Source: Bacteroidota bacterium
Lineage (GTDB): Bacteria > Bacteroidota > Bacteroidia > AKYH767-A > OLB10
Assembly: GCA_016699635.1 (NCBI GenBank)
Contig: CP064983.1
Span: forward strand, 1 to 64,000
Reading direction: 5' to 3'
Length of the DNA stretch: 64,000 nucleotides
Made by a program: the position numbers and the translations under genes. Of the stretch, positions 48,945 through 59,910 are shown piece by piece. The notes below the pieces were generated by a model that saw nothing but the letters and a program-made list of their open reading frames with translations, was not told the DNA's origin and ran no database searches. How positions within the stretch are numbered: the first letter of the stretch is position 1; every line of letters begins with the position of its first letter.

Positions 48945-50315
48945 TTATTTTAAAATTTCATCAGCAGAATTAATTCCTAAAGACTCCTTCATTTTAGGAT
49001 TCAAGAGCAGACCTGTTACAGAAGGCTTTCCTTTGATATATTTATCTACATAGTCTGCAATATCTTTTCTGGTAACTTTCTTTATCATGTCATTGTAGGT
49101 AGTATAGTAGTCAATGCTTGCAGATGCCCACCAAAATGTAACAGTATGCACATAGGCTGATGTTTTTTCTTTGTTATAAATATAACCCATGATGAGTTTA
49201 TTCTTAGCAGTCTCTAAATGTTCGTCAGTAAAATAATCAGGTGCATCAAAACGATTTACCTGCTCCATCAACTTACCATAAAAAGATTTCATCTTCATAG
49301 GATTAGGAACCATAAATAACTGAATTGGTCCTGTGTAGCGACAAGTCTGATAGCCTAAACCTGTTTGAAGAGCATAACCACCATCTACCAAAGTTTTTTG
49401 AAATTCAGAAGATGTCAGTCCAAGAATAGTAGAAAACACATCGGCTGCATAAGTTGACTTAACATCATTTCTTGTATCAGGCCCATGAAATCCCATCATC
49501 ATAATTGGCATTTTTGCATTTTTATCAACGGTCAAAAACTTTGACTGGCCTACTAATGGTGCAAACTCAGGTATAGGCCACTTTTGAAACGGATCAAAAT
49601 CACAAGGTTTCCAGTCACCAAACATTTTCTCTGCTTTTTCAAAAACGGCATTGTGCTCCACATCACCGGCAACAACTAAAATAGAGTTATTGGGATAGTA
49701 ATATTTATCTTTTATTACATTCATCTTTGCTGGTGTAGCAGAAAGAATTACGTCATGAATACCGATGGCATTTTTACGCACATAATTTGAACCCCACATT
49801 TGTTTGTTAAAATCCTGAAACAGAAAAAAGGCAGGATTTGATTCTGCACGCTGAAATTCACCATCAACAACAGGATTTTCGTTCTTCATTTCCTGCTCCA
49901 GAAATAATGGATAACGAATAGCATTATTCATAAACTCAAGACCTTCATTGATGAGTTTGTTACTTAGTGTGAAAAAGTAGTTCACACGCTCTTCAGAGGT
50001 AGTACCGTTAAATGATATACCGAGTTCATTTACTCTTTCAAGAAATTTTTCTTGTGACGGAATTGCCTTGTTTGCTTTAAAGAACATGTGTTCGTAAAGG
50101 TGTGACAATCCATTGAAGGCCGAATCTTCAGTAAAAGATCCATTCTTTACACAAATTTCAATAGTGACTAATGGAACAGAGTTGTCTTCAATGACCAAGA
50201 CCTCAAGGCCATTGCCCAACTTTTTCATATGAAAGTTGGAAGGCAGATTTTTTTGTGCCATTGCTGTACCGGCTACAATAAAGGCAGTAGCAAAGGCTGT
50301 GATTTTTTTAAGCAT
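48945..50315 (-). CDS. M16 zinc metallopeptidase, catalytic subunit
   Basis: 456 residues with a signal peptide (1-20, ending AMAQ). The zinc site is H72-L-Y-E75-H76, and the distal Glu is in VVDGEFQRAESNP. First of a two-gene periplasmic M16B pair with the inactive subunit downstream, 11 bp apart. Cleaves peptides or unfolded proteins; substrate unknown. Confidence 0.9.
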   Translation of the reverse strand: MLKKITAFATAFIVAGTAMAQKNLPSNFHMKKLGNGLEVLVIEDNSVPLVTIEICVKNGSFTEDSAFNGLSHLYEHMFFKANKAIPSQEKFLERVNELGISFNGTTSEERVNYFFTLSNKLINEGLEFMNNAIRYPLFLEQEMKNENPVVDGEFQRAESNPAFFLFQDFNKQMWGSNYVRKNAIGIHDVILSATPAKMNVIKDKYYYPNNSILVVAGDVEHNAVFEKAEKMFGDWKPCDFDPFQKWPIPEFAPLVGQSKFLTVDKNAKMPIMMMGFHGPDTRNDVKSTYAADVFSTILGLTSSEFQKTLVDGGYALQTGLGYQTCRYTGPIQLFMVPNPMKMKSFYGKLMEQVNRFDAPDYFTDEHLETAKNKLIMGYIYNKEKTSAYVHTVTFWWASASIDYYTTYNDMIKKVTRKDIADYVDKYIKGKPSVTGLLLNPKMKESLGINSADEILK

Positions 50316-50396
50316 AGTTATACATTTAATAGTAGGCTAAGAACGCTATTTCTATAGCCCGTGATGGTTAAAAAAAAGTTATGTTATTAATTAAAT

Positions 50397-51954
50397 TTAA
50401 TTGTTTGTGGTATTGGTAACAATGAATTTCTGAGTCTTAATGTCCGAATCAAAATAAACAGTTGCTGTATAAACTCCTGATGAATAGTTTTTACATCTAA
50501 TGAATAGCTGCGAATCAAACTTCCGGGAGTAACGTCTTCAACCTTTTTCCAGTAATATCCTTAATTTCAATACGATTGTATGGCGTTGATGCCTCAATGG
50601 CAATAAAATCTGAGGCAGGATTTGGCATCATCTGTAATTTAGCATGTGAAGCGTTTACTTCATTTAAGCCAACAAATGTAAAGTCACTTGTATATCGCGC
50701 CATAGCAAAATTATTAACCGTACCTACAACGGCAGATCCGGCAAGGATAATTTTAGAATCAGGTTGCTGTACTGCAACAGCATTTGCTCCGGAAGGGTTA
50801 CCAAATGAAGTTATGTTATAACCAATCATGTTGTTAAAAACCAAATCGAAAGAACCTAATGTATCAAAACGCATAGCAACAAAATCACCGGCAGCGCCTA
50901 CATAACTTGAACCTGCACCTACCAGATAATCACCCTGAGGAGCGATAGAAAAAATAATATCTGTTCCCCCTCAATCAAAAAGAGAAATGCCGCTTACACC
51001 AAAGTTATTATCAATCTGACCATTACTTAAGAAACGCATCAGCACCATGTCTGTGTTTGAACCGGTCTGTGTTGTGCCTCCGGCAACTATCATTCCATCA
51101 GGATTTATATATATTGTATTAATGATTTCTGACATCGAGCCTATGGTATAGATTGCTTTTCCATTTAATCCAAAATTCGCATCTAATGTACCGTTGGTAT
51201 TATATTTAACCAAAGCATAAGTTGAAAGCGTTCTGCCTGCAAGAACAATCTTTTCTGTTCCAGGTTCTATTGCCAATGCATTTGCCTGATCCCATTGTGT
51301 GCCTAATGGTGTTCTAACCTTGCCACTGTTTCCAAAGCCACCATCTAAGGTTCCATTTGTATTATATCTAGCAACAGCAAATTCGCCATTAGCCAATGTA
51401 TCGAAAGAAACACCTCCCAAAACAATTTTACCACTTGAAGGAACTATTGCTACACCGTAAGCAATATCGAATCCTAAATCTAATGCTGTCTGCACAATAC
51501 CGTTAGCACCAAACTGATTGTCAAGTGCACCTGCTGTGGTTAATCTGGCCATAGCAAAATGCGAATATGTTTGATTTTCAAGATTACCGGCAACAATAAT
51601 TTTACCATCATTTTGTATGGCAATGGAGCGCGCTATACTGTTACCTGTGCCGATAGAAAAAGTTATCTTCCCCCCTGTTCCAAACTGATTATCAATTGTA
51701 CCATCAGCAAGATAACGGGCAACTGCAAAACGATTAAAAGTTCCATTATTACTTTCACCAGCTACAACAATTTTTCCATCTGACTGCACAGCAATTGCTC
51801 TGGCAACACAAGCAAAACTATTAAACGATGAAGTTACTTTACCATTTACACCAAAGGTAGAATCAATAATACCGGGATACTGAATCTGAGCCATTGATTG
51901 TAGTGTAAAAAAAGAAAGACCTGCAATGAGGCATGTGTGTAGAAATTTTCTCAT
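50397..51954 (-). CDS. Delta-60 repeat beta-propeller secreted protein with type IX sorting domain (two frameshifts)
   Basis: About 518 residues. Signal peptide (1-22). Tandem delta-60 repeats of the form IDSTFGVNGKV...AVQSDGKIVVAGES...FAVARYLADG make up residues 25-400. After frame breaks near 50970 and 50490, the joined frame reads a sorting domain MMPNPASDFIAIE, ITGKRLKTL, then YSSGVYTATVYFDSD, ending at 50397-50399. Exported by the type IX system. Function unknown, probably surface structural or adhesive. Confidence 0.78.
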
Positions 51955-52136
51955 TCTGAATGTTTTTTACTTATGATGCAAATATATAATTTAGCCTGAA
52001 AGGCAATTGTTAGTTGGCAATTATTTCTTATAGCTTAAGTGTAATCAGCAATTTGGCATAGTCTGTTCTTGATCTTTGATGATTCAAAATGTCAATAAAA
52101 TATAATAAACTGCCCTGCCCAATTTAATTAAATCTG

Positions 52137-52144
52137 TAACTTTG
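52137..52144 (+). promoter_or_regulatory. Bacteroidetal -7 element of the E2 gene
   Basis: TAACTTTG matches TAnnTTTG, 28 bases before the ATG. The -33 element is not clear. Confidence 0.4.
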
Positions 52145-52172
52145 AGCAATAAAATTTTGCACGTAAAATACT

Positions 52173-53481
52173 ATGTCACAAGTTGAACTGAAGATGCCTA
52201 AAATGGGCGAAAGCGTTGCTGAGGCAACAATTACCAAATGGTTAAAAAAAGAAGGAGATAGAGTTGAGCAGGATGAACCTATTCTTGAAATTGCAACAGA
52301 TAAAGTTGATTCTGAAGTTCCTTCCACAGCAGCAGGAATTTTAGTTAAACAATTATATAATGAAGGCGATGTTGTTGCCGTTGGAAAATCCATTGCTATT
52401 ATTGGTGATTCTGCGTCAGCTACAGTACCAACCTCATCAGTACCTAAGGCAGAAGAAGTTAAAATTGCAGCGGCTCCAGTAATTGCAACTCAAGCTGCAA
52501 CTGTGGCTACCACTGTTAGTGCATCTTCAAAATTCTATTCTCCACTAGTAAGAAATATTGCACAACAGGAAAATGTTTCATCTGCAGAGTTGGATGCAAT
52601 TACCGGAACCGGTGCTGAAGGTCGTGTAACAAAAAAAGATATTCTTCAATTTATTGAGAACAGAAAATCAGGTAATGGACAAATAACACAAACTACTCAA
52701 GCGCCTACTGTGCAACCTGCAACAACACCGCAAGCTAAAGCGCCTGCTGCAACTCCAATGACTGATGGCGATGTAGAGATTATTGAAATGGACAGAATGC
52801 GGAAGTTAATTGCAGACCACATGGTGATGTCAAAACATACCAGCCCGCATGTGACATCATTTGTAGAGGCTGATGTCACCAATATGGTTTTGTGGCGCAA
52901 TAAAGTTAAAAACGATTTTGAGAAAAGAGAGAAAGAAAAAATCACTTTCACTCCATTGTTTATTGAAGCAATTGTGCGTGCCATAAAAGATTATCCAATG
53001 ATTAACTGTTCACTTGATGGCACTAAAATACTTCTCAAGAAGAACATTAATATTGGTATGGCAACTGCATTACCAAGTGGCAACCTGATTGTTCCGGTAA
53101 TAAAAAATGCCGACAGAATGAATCTTGTCGGGCTAACAAAGTCGGTAAATGATTTGAGTGGCAGAGCGCGTAAAAACAAACTTTCGCCTGATGAAATTGC
53201 AGGTGGAACTTTTACATTGACCAATGTAGGCACTTTTGGAAATGTTATGGGTACACCCATTATCAATCAACCACAAGTAGCTATTATGGCTGCAGGTGCC
53301 ATTCGTAAAAAAACCTGCTGTAATTGAAACTGAATTTGGCGATACTATAGGTATCCGTCACATGATGTTTCTCTCTTTATCTTATGACCATAGAATAGTT
53401 GATGGAAGTCTTGGAGGTAGTTTTCTCCGTAAGGTAGCAGACTATCTTGAGCAGTTTGATGTTAACAGAAATTTATTATAA
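52173..53481 (+). CDS. 2-oxoacid dehydrogenase E2 (dihydrolipoamide acyltransferase), one frameshift
   Basis: About 436 residues. The lipoyl domain has Lys44 in EIATDKVDSEV. The E3/E1-binding domain is SPLVRNIAQQENVSSAEL...GTGAEGRVTKKDI (residues 128-165). The catalytic core ends SYDHRIVDGSLGG with the HxxxDG active site. A run of seven A instead of six near 53312 shifts the frame, and the correct frame resumes as KPAVIETEFGD. It carries acyl groups in pyruvate, 2-oxoglutarate or branched-chain complexes. A single lipoyl domain favours the latter two. No E1 or E3 gene is adjacent. Confidence 0.9.
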
Positions 53482-53487
53482 TTTGTT

Positions 53488-55085
53488 ATGAGATTTGTAT
53501 TTGCCATTATTCCAATACTCTGGCTGAATATTGCAATAGCGCAACAGTCAAAGAAACCTGTAAAAAAAATTGTTTTAGGAAAAGATCAGGTTTCCGAAAT
53601 GAAAAAGCAGGTTCTGAATATTTCAAGAGTGAGAATTATAAGACTGCATTACCTATTTATCAGCAACTTCAGGAAAACGATCCAAACAATGCTGAGTTTA
53701 ATTACAGACTTGGTCTTTGCTATTTAAATACCAATGTAAATAAAAAATTAGCGGCAGGTTTTCTGATAAAAGCCGCTGAAGGAAAAGATGTTCCAAAAGA
53801 TGTTTATTACTATACTGGTCGGGCACTTCTCATTCTTGAAGAAATAGATGATGCTGTAGATGCTTATGAGAAATTTAAAATAGCTCATGGTGGAAAAGTT
53901 AGCCCAAAACTGAATCTCGAAAACAATGTGGAATGGTGCTATCACTTTCGCGATATGAAGAAAACACCAATTGAAGTAAGTTTTACTAATCTGGGTAAAT
54001 TGGTTAATTCACCTAACAACGATTACAGACCGGTTTGTGATATGTTAGGTAATGTAGTTTATTTCAGCTCAAATAGAAAAAGCAACACAGGTGCCATTGT
54101 TGATGGTTACGGAGAAGTTATTTCAGACGGTTATTTTACTAAAAAAGATACAGGCTACAGTAAAGCAAAAAATCTTGGACCAAACATTAACACCATGTAT
54201 TATGAGGAACCATTGCAATTAAATTCCAACAGCGACAAATTGTTGGTTTTTAAAGAAGGTGGCAGCATTTCTTCTCCATTATATACATCAGAACTCAATG
54301 GAAAATCATTTGAGAAAGCAGTTGCTATAAACAAATTTCCTGCTTCAAAAGTTGATGGTGCCTGCATGACAGATGATGGAAAAACAATCTATTTTTCTGC
54401 AGACCTTAAAGGTGGTAAAGGTGGTAAAGATATTTGGATGACAACTTTAAACAGTAAAAACGAATGGTCTAATCCGGTGAATCTTGGTGATGCTGTAAAT
54501 ACAAAATATGATGAAGTAAACCCTTGGTTGTTTTTTGATAATCAGACTTTGTTTTTTGCTTCCGAAGGCCATAATAGTATTGGCGGATTTGATATTTTCT
54601 TCAGTACAAAGCCGCATGAATCTATGGACTGGAGTGCTGCTAAAAATGTAGGCTATCCATTAAATACTACTGACGATAATAAATATTTTTCTTTAACAGC
54701 TGATTGTAAAACCGGCTTTGTAAGTCAGACTACTGAACATGGTTCCGGAGAGTTGGATATTGTAAAATTTGTTTGCACCAACCCAATCATTAAACAAGAA
54801 AAAGTTGTATGTGATTTTACTTTTTTAAAAGCTGATGGTACTTTTGCACGTGATGCCAACTGTATGATTATAAGAAACGATACAGGTGAATCATCAGGTG
54901 TGAAAACAATTAATGGCTCAAACGGCAAACTTTATGTTTACCTCGGCCCGGGTAATTATAAAGTTAAAGTAAAAGGCGTAAAGTCAGGTCGTGCTGATGA
55001 GGATTTTATCATCACAGGCAATGAACCTAAAATGCAATTGGTAAAAACTTTTAAATTGACACCTCCCGTTAAAGAAGGAAAATAA
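53488..55085 (+). CDS. TPR / PD40 propeller outer-membrane-associated protein, PorE-like without OmpA domain (one frameshift)
   Basis: About 532 residues. Signal peptide (1-19, ending IAIAQ). A frame break near 53620 separates it from a TPR region reading KTALPIYQQLQENDPNNAEF. From about residue 155, WD40-like PD40 blades follow (VVYFSSNRKSN, YFSADLKGGKGGKDIW, ASEGHNSIGGFDIFFS). The last 90 residues look like a carboxypeptidase-regulatory/CNA-type fold. This order is shared with PorE-type proteins of the type IX secretion machinery, except that no OmpA peptidoglycan-binding domain follows. Its starts and stops are within 7 bases of both neighbours. Confidence 0.7.
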
Positions 55086-55086
55086 A

Positions 55087-55856
55087 ATGAATCTGAAACT
55101 GCACAGACCACTTGCTTTTTTTGATCTTGAAACTACAGGCGTAGTTATAGGCATGGACAGAATTGTTGAATTGGGGATTTTAAAAATTCTACCTGATGGA
55201 ACAAAGACAAACAAAACATGGCGTATAAATCCTGAAATGCACATTCCTGAAGTGGTATCAAAAATTCATGGCATTTATGATAAAGATGTACTGACTGCCC
55301 TACTTTTAAAGAAGTGGCAAACGATGTAAATCACTATCTCAATAATGTTGACCTTGCCGGATACAATTCAAACCGATTTGATGTACCCTTGCTGGTTGAT
55401 GAATTTTTAAGAGCAGGTATTGAATTTGACATACGAGGACGAAAGTTAATTGATGTACAACACATCTTTCATAAAATGGAACAACGCACATTGAGTGCTG
55501 CATATAAATTCTACTGCAATCAGGAGTTAATAGATGCCCATTCTGCCGAAGCAGATGTGAGAGCTACCTATGAAGTTCTGGAAGCGCAATTAGAACGTTA
55601 TAGCGATCAGCTACAACCTGACGCAGCCTTTCTTCACGCCTTTTGTAATAACAGTAAGAATGTTGATTTGGCCGGGCGTATAGTTTATGATGACAAAAAG
55701 CGCGAAGTATTTAATTTTGGAAAGTACAAAGGACGCTTGGTGACTGACGTTTTTAAAACTGATCCTAGCTATTATGACTGGATGCTTAAAGGCGATTTTT
55801 CGAGAGATACTAAACAAGTTGTAACGGCATTGCGATTACGCGAAAGAGAAAACTAA
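55087..55856 (+). CDS. DEDDh 3'-5' exonuclease (DnaQ-like), one frameshift
   Basis: About 256 residues. Exo I is FFDLETTG (Asp13, Glu15), Exo II is AGYNSNRFDVPLL, and Exo III is HSAEADVRAT with the general-base His. A lost C near 55302 shifts the frame; corrected, it reads VLTAPTFKEVANDVNHYL. The C-terminal third includes FNFGKYKGRLVTDV, common in Bacteroidota stand-alone exonucleases. It may proofread or trim DNA or RNA ends. It follows the PD40 gene directly. Confidence 0.88.
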
Positions 55857-55926
55857 ATATATGTTTGACCTGTTTGATTATTTCTGCTGATTAAAATTTG
55901 CAGGTAATATAAAAATCTGTACTTTT

Positions 55927-58185
55927 ATGCTGATGGGTTCCGACAATAATTCAGATAAAAATAATCTTCCTTCTGTTTCTGCTTCAGGTAAAGGCAGCAA
56001 AGTTGTTATTGACCTTGAAGCTGAGAAAAAAGAAATCAGTAAACGCTATAGGCATTTACTTAGAGCATGCAAATCAGATTTAGATAAAAAAGATAAAAAA
56101 CTTATCAGGCTTGCATTTGATACTGCTCTTGAAGCTCATAAGGAAATGCGCAGGAAATCAGGAGAGCCATATATCTATCACCCGATTGCCGTTGCACAGA
56201 TTGTTGCTGAAGAAATCGGACTTCGTTCTGCCATCCCTGTAGTTTGCGCTTTACTGCATGACACTGTTGAAGATACTTATCTTACATTAGAAGATATACG
56301 TGATTTGTTTGGCCCTGTTGCAGAAAAAATTATTGATGGGCTGACAAAAATTGCAGGAGTTTTTGATCATTCAAGCTCTTTGCAGGCAGAGAATTTCAGA
56401 AAGATGTTACTTACATTAAGTGTTGACGTCAGAGTAATTCTCATCAAACTTGCCGACAGACTTCACAACATGCGTACACTTGGTAGTATGGCACGTGACA
56501 AGCAGTTGAAAATAGCTTCTGAAACAGCATACCTATATGCACCTTTGGCACATCGTCTTGGGCTTTATAATGTAAAAACAGAACTTGACGATCTGGCATT
56601 GAAATATACAGAACCCGAAGTATATAAAACACTTGCCGAAAAACTAAGAGACTCAAAAAAAGAACGCGACAAATTTATTTCGGAATTTATTCATCCGATA
56701 AAAGATGAGTTAAATAAACAAGGTTTCAAATTTGAGATTAAAGGAAGGCCAAAATCTATTCATTCCATCTGGGAGAAGATGAAAAAGCAAGGAGTAACCT
56801 TTGAAGAAATTTATGACCTATTTGCAATAAGAATAATTATTGACTCACCACAAAATCAGGAAAAAGCTGATTGCTGGAAAGTGTATTCTATTGTTACTGA
56901 TAGTTACCGACCAAACCCTGACAGGCTGCGCGATTGGATATCAACACCAAAATCGAATGGCTATGAAGCATTGCACACAACAGTGATGAGTGATCAGGGC
57001 AAATGGGTTGAGGTACAAATTCGTTCACAAAGAATGAATGAAACTGCTGAAAAAGGTTTTGCAGCACATTGGAAATATAAAAAGTCTTCGGAAGAGTCGG
57101 CGTTGGATGAATGGCTTACACGTATCAGAGAAATGCTTGAAAACCCCGACAGTAATGCTCTTGATTTTGTTGATGACTTTAAGCTTAATCTCTTTGCAGA
57201 CGAAATTTTTGTTTTTACACCTAAAGGTGAATTAAAAACTTTACCCGTCAACAGTACTGCATTAGACTTTGCTTATGAAATACACACCGATATAGGCAGC
57301 AGATGTATCGGAGCAAAAATTAATCATCGTTTAGTACCCATTTCACATAAACTGAATAGTGGTGATCAGGTTGAAATTTTAACCTCCGACAAACAACGAC
57401 CAAAAGAAGACTGGTTAAGTTTTGTGATTACTGCAAAAGCTAAAGGCAGAATAAAATCATCATTAAAAGATGAAAAGAGAATTCTTGGTGAACAAGGCAA
57501 GGAAATATTTGACCGTAAAATAAAACATCTTAAAATTCCTGTAGCAGAAGTTAACATGAATGATATACTTCTCTATTACAAACTTCCGAATGTTTTGGAG
57601 TTGTATTATCGTATAGCCATGGATGCTGTTGATCTGAAACAGTTGCGCGAAGCCGTTAATTATAAAGACCAACGTGTGCGCAGTCAGCGTACAGAACCTA
57701 CTTTAGAAGAGTTGGTAACACAGGCACGAGGCTCGTCCGATATGCTTGTTATTGGTGAAAACCTGAATAAAATAGATTATAAACTTTCACCATGCTGTAA
57801 TCCTATTCCTGGTGATGACGTTTTTGGTTTCATCACCATTAATGACGGAATAAAAATACATCGTGTAAACTGCCCCAATGCCATGCAACTGATGAGCAAC
57901 TATGCTTATAGAATTGTAAAAGCAAAATGGACCGGTCAGGAGCAGCTTTCTTTCTTGGCAGGTATAAAGATTACAGGAATGGATGATGTAGGTGTTGTAA
58001 ATAATATTACCAAGGTTATTTCAAGCGAACTGAAAGTGAATATGCGTTCTATCTCAATCGAAAGTAATGAAGGTTTGTTTGAAGGAACCATCATGCTTTT
58101 TGTTCACGACACCGAACATCTGACTAAACTGATGAAAAAGCTTTCTGCACTTAGCGGTATTTTAAATGTAACTCGAATTACTTAA
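55927..58185 (+). CDS. spoT: Bifunctional (p)ppGpp synthetase/hydrolase (RelA/SpoT family)
   Basis: 752 residues, full length. The HD hydrolase domain has H111-D112 in ALLHDTVED. The synthetase domain contains GRPKSIHSIWEKM and RLRDWISTPKSNGYEALHTTV. The positively charged RLRD resembles RxKD of bifunctional rather than ExDD of synthetase-only enzymes. TGS (VFTPKGELKTLP), a zinc-finger-like CCNPIPGDD and a C-terminal ACT domain follow. It makes and degrades the stringent-response alarmone. TTG-N19-TACTTTTA at 55898-55927 looks like a promoter and overlaps the first ATG, so the start may be the ATG at 55933. Confidence 0.93.
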   Translation: MLMGSDNNSDKNNLPSVSASGKGSKVVIDLEAEKKEISKRYRHLLRACKSDLDKKDKKLIRLAFDTALEAHKEMRRKSGEPYIYHPIAVAQIVAEEIGLRSAIPVVCALLHDTVEDTYLTLEDIRDLFGPVAEKIIDGLTKIAGVFDHSSSLQAENFRKMLLTLSVDVRVILIKLADRLHNMRTLGSMARDKQLKIASETAYLYAPLAHRLGLYNVKTELDDLALKYTEPEVYKTLAEKLRDSKKERDKFISEFIHPIKDELNKQGFKFEIKGRPKSIHSIWEKMKKQGVTFEEIYDLFAIRIIIDSPQNQEKADCWKVYSIVTDSYRPNPDRLRDWISTPKSNGYEALHTTVMSDQGKWVEVQIRSQRMNETAEKGFAAHWKYKKSSEESALDEWLTRIREMLENPDSNALDFVDDFKLNLFADEIFVFTPKGELKTLPVNSTALDFAYEIHTDIGSRCIGAKINHRLVPISHKLNSGDQVEILTSDKQRPKEDWLSFVITAKAKGRIKSSLKDEKRILGEQGKEIFDRKIKHLKIPVAEVNMNDILLYYKLPNVLELYYRIAMDAVDLKQLREAVNYKDQRVRSQRTEPTLEELVTQARGSSDMLVIGENLNKIDYKLSPCCNPIPGDDVFGFITINDGIKIHRVNCPNAMQLMSNYAYRIVKAKWTGQEQLSFLAGIKITGMDDVGVVNNITKVISSELKVNMRSISIESNEGLFEGTIMLFVHDTEHLTKLMKKLSALSGILNVTRIT

Positions 58186-58187
58186 TC

Positions 58188-58688
58188 ATGTACGTATCTT
58201 TTGACCAATTACCGGACGACTCCCGTATCTGGATTTTTCAGTCGGATAGATTATTATCAGAAGAAGAAATTGAATCTATCAATCCAATACTTAATTTTTT
58301 TATCAGTGACTGGACAGCACATCAACAAACTCTAAGAGCCTCATTCACTTTTATGCATAATCATTTTCTGATTATTGGAGTTGATGAAAATATGGCTATT
58401 GCCAGCGGCTGTTCTCTCGATAAGGTTTTTCATGTTGTTCGTGCATGTGGCCAAAAAATTAATACTGACTTTTTAAACCGTCTGCACATTGCAGCAATGA
58501 TTCAAAATGTTATTACGCTTCACTCTATAAAACAAATATTGGATATTGCAGAAAACAGAAACAATAATGAGCCATTAATGATATTCAGCAACATCATTGA
58601 AACCAAAAGTGAAATGAAAAATAACTGGCTAATACCAATTGAAAAATCATGGCTTGCACCAAAGTTAAAATCAGGAAGTAAAATTTAA
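58188..58688 (+). CDS. Conserved Bacteroidota protein of unknown function
   Basis: 166 residues, starting 2 bases after the spoT stop. The sequence SRIWIFQSDRLLSEEEIESI, HNHFLIIGVDE and GCSLDKVFHVVR belongs to a small family found across Bacteroidota. It is often mislabelled as an ABC transporter ATPase in automatic annotations, but no Walker motif is visible. Its position suggests co-transcription with spoT. Function unknown. Confidence 0.7.
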   Translation: MYVSFDQLPDDSRIWIFQSDRLLSEEEIESINPILNFFISDWTAHQQTLRASFTFMHNHFLIIGVDENMAIASGCSLDKVFHVVRACGQKINTDFLNRLHIAAMIQNVITLHSIKQILDIAENRNNNEPLMIFSNIIETKSEMKNNWLIPIEKSWLAPKLKSGSKI

Positions 58689-58704
58689 TTATTAAAACTA
58701 TTTT

Positions 58705-59055
58705 ATGAATTTTATAATCAAACTCATTATCTCTACTCTGGCAGTTATGATGGTGTCATACATTCTGCCCGGTGTGCATGTTCAAAGTTTTGGCATTGCA
58801 CTTATGGTAGCATGTGTCTTAGCATTTTTAAATGCATTGATAAAACCAATACTTGTACTTTTCACACTACCTATTACACTCATCACATTAGGTTTATTTT
58901 TGCTGGTCATTAATGCAATCATCATTATCATAACCGACAGGCTAATTGATGGATTTGAAGTAAGCAGTTTTGGTATTGCACTTCTGTTCTCTTTGATATT
59001 AAGCATTGTTACTTCTGTAATGGAGTCGCTTGCCGGACAAAATCAAAGACAATAA
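58705..59055 (+). CDS. Phage holin family 4 (superfamily IV) membrane protein
   Basis: 116 residues, four membrane segments. The conserved segments are FLNALIKPILVLFTLPITL and a final SLILSIVTS. Despite the family name these are ordinary chromosomal inner-membrane proteins of unknown function, not phage lysis genes. It ends a run of spoT, unknown gene and holin-like gene. Confidence 0.85.
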   Translation: MNFIIKLIISTLAVMMVSYILPGVHVQSFGIALMVACVLAFLNALIKPILVLFTLPITLITLGLFLLVINAIIIIITDRLIDGFEVSSFGIALLFSLILSIVTSVMESLAGQNQRQ

Positions 59056-59059
59056 AAAA

Positions 59060-59082
59060 CCGGCAACTTTAAAAGTGCCGGC
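59060..59082 (+). terminator. Terminator between convergent genes
   Basis: CCGGCA(A)CTTT and AAAGTGCCGG form a hairpin with A and T-rich flanks, positioned between the holin-like gene and the minus-strand hydrolase. Confidence 0.7.
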
Positions 59083-59103
59083 TTATGTGCTGTCAAATAA
59101 ACA

Positions 59104-59910
59104 TTAGTTTCCTAAAAACTTTGAAATCTTTTCAAAATAAACATTTTTATCGATTGTAAAATTTTCTGCATTGGATGGAGAATTTTTTACAACATAGGTT
59201 TCACTGACACCTTTAATTTGTTTTACATCTGTTGGATTTATCAGATTATCCTGAGATGAAACAATAACCATTAATCCCTTAATGCCTTTAGGTTTTTCCA
59301 TAGCATACATTGGCTCATGATTTTTGTCAAAGCCAAAAGGCATTACCACCTCTTTACCCGTTTTATCTTTTATTTTTTTCTTCATTACTTCAAGGCCAAT
59401 CCATGGACCATCGGCAATAACTTTCTGTGTTTCTGTTCTGTTTGCACCAACACCAATTGAAAGTCCTGCGCCAATAGCTTTACCATATAAATTAAACTTT
59501 GTGATGGCGCGCGACTTACGTAAGTAATCACAAACAGCATTAAGGTCAACAATAAACTGAGGATAGATAAATAAATCGGGGTCAATTTTAAAATCGCTGC
59601 TGCTGCCATAACCACGATAATCATACATGGCTACATTATATCCTGCACTTAAAAATGAATTAGCAATTTCAATATTGTCGGCCATATTGCCATCACCACT
59701 GCCACTCATAATTATCCAGTTGGTAGATTTTTTCGGCAACTCAAACATCCATGCATTGAGAATTGCACCATCAGGAGTTTTAATTTTTTCTTCTTTATAA
59801 GTCATTCCGTACTTATCAGGAAGTACCTTATATTCCTTTGAAGGATTTAGTGCATAAGCACCTGAAGCAAATACCGCCAATACGGCAACTAATGAAATTG
59901 ATTTAAGCAT
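59104..59910 (-). CDS. Exported alpha/beta hydrolase
   Basis: About 268 residues from ATG 59910 (MLKSISLVAVLAVFASGAYA is a signal peptide). A longer frame to 60054 adds an implausible 48-residue leader. YDYRGYGSSSDF is the oxyanion-side strand, and the nucleophile elbow reads YGKAIGAGLSIG, with Lys/Ala where Ser is expected, so catalysis is doubtful unless another residue serves. It resembles the BEM46/YqkD-type hydrolases in fold order (SSQDNLINPTDV late acid). Confidence 0.72.
   Translation of the reverse strand: MLKSISLVAVLAVFASGAYALNPSKEYKVLPDKYGMTYKEEKIKTPDGAILNAWMFELPKKSTNWIIMSGSGDGNMADNIEIANSFLSAGYNVAMYDYRGYGSSSDFKIDPDLFIYPQFIVDLNAVCDYLRKSRAITKFNLYGKAIGAGLSIGVGANRTETQKVIADGPWIGLEVMKKKIKDKTGKEVVMPFGFDKNHEPMYAMEKPKGIKGLMVIVSSQDNLINPTDVKQIKGVSETYVVKNSPSNAENFTIDKNVYFEKISKFLGN

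Noticed and set aside
58705..59055. Prophage signal from the holin-like gene
   Set aside because: This membrane family is a normal chromosomal gene in Bacteroidota, and no phage genes adjoin it.
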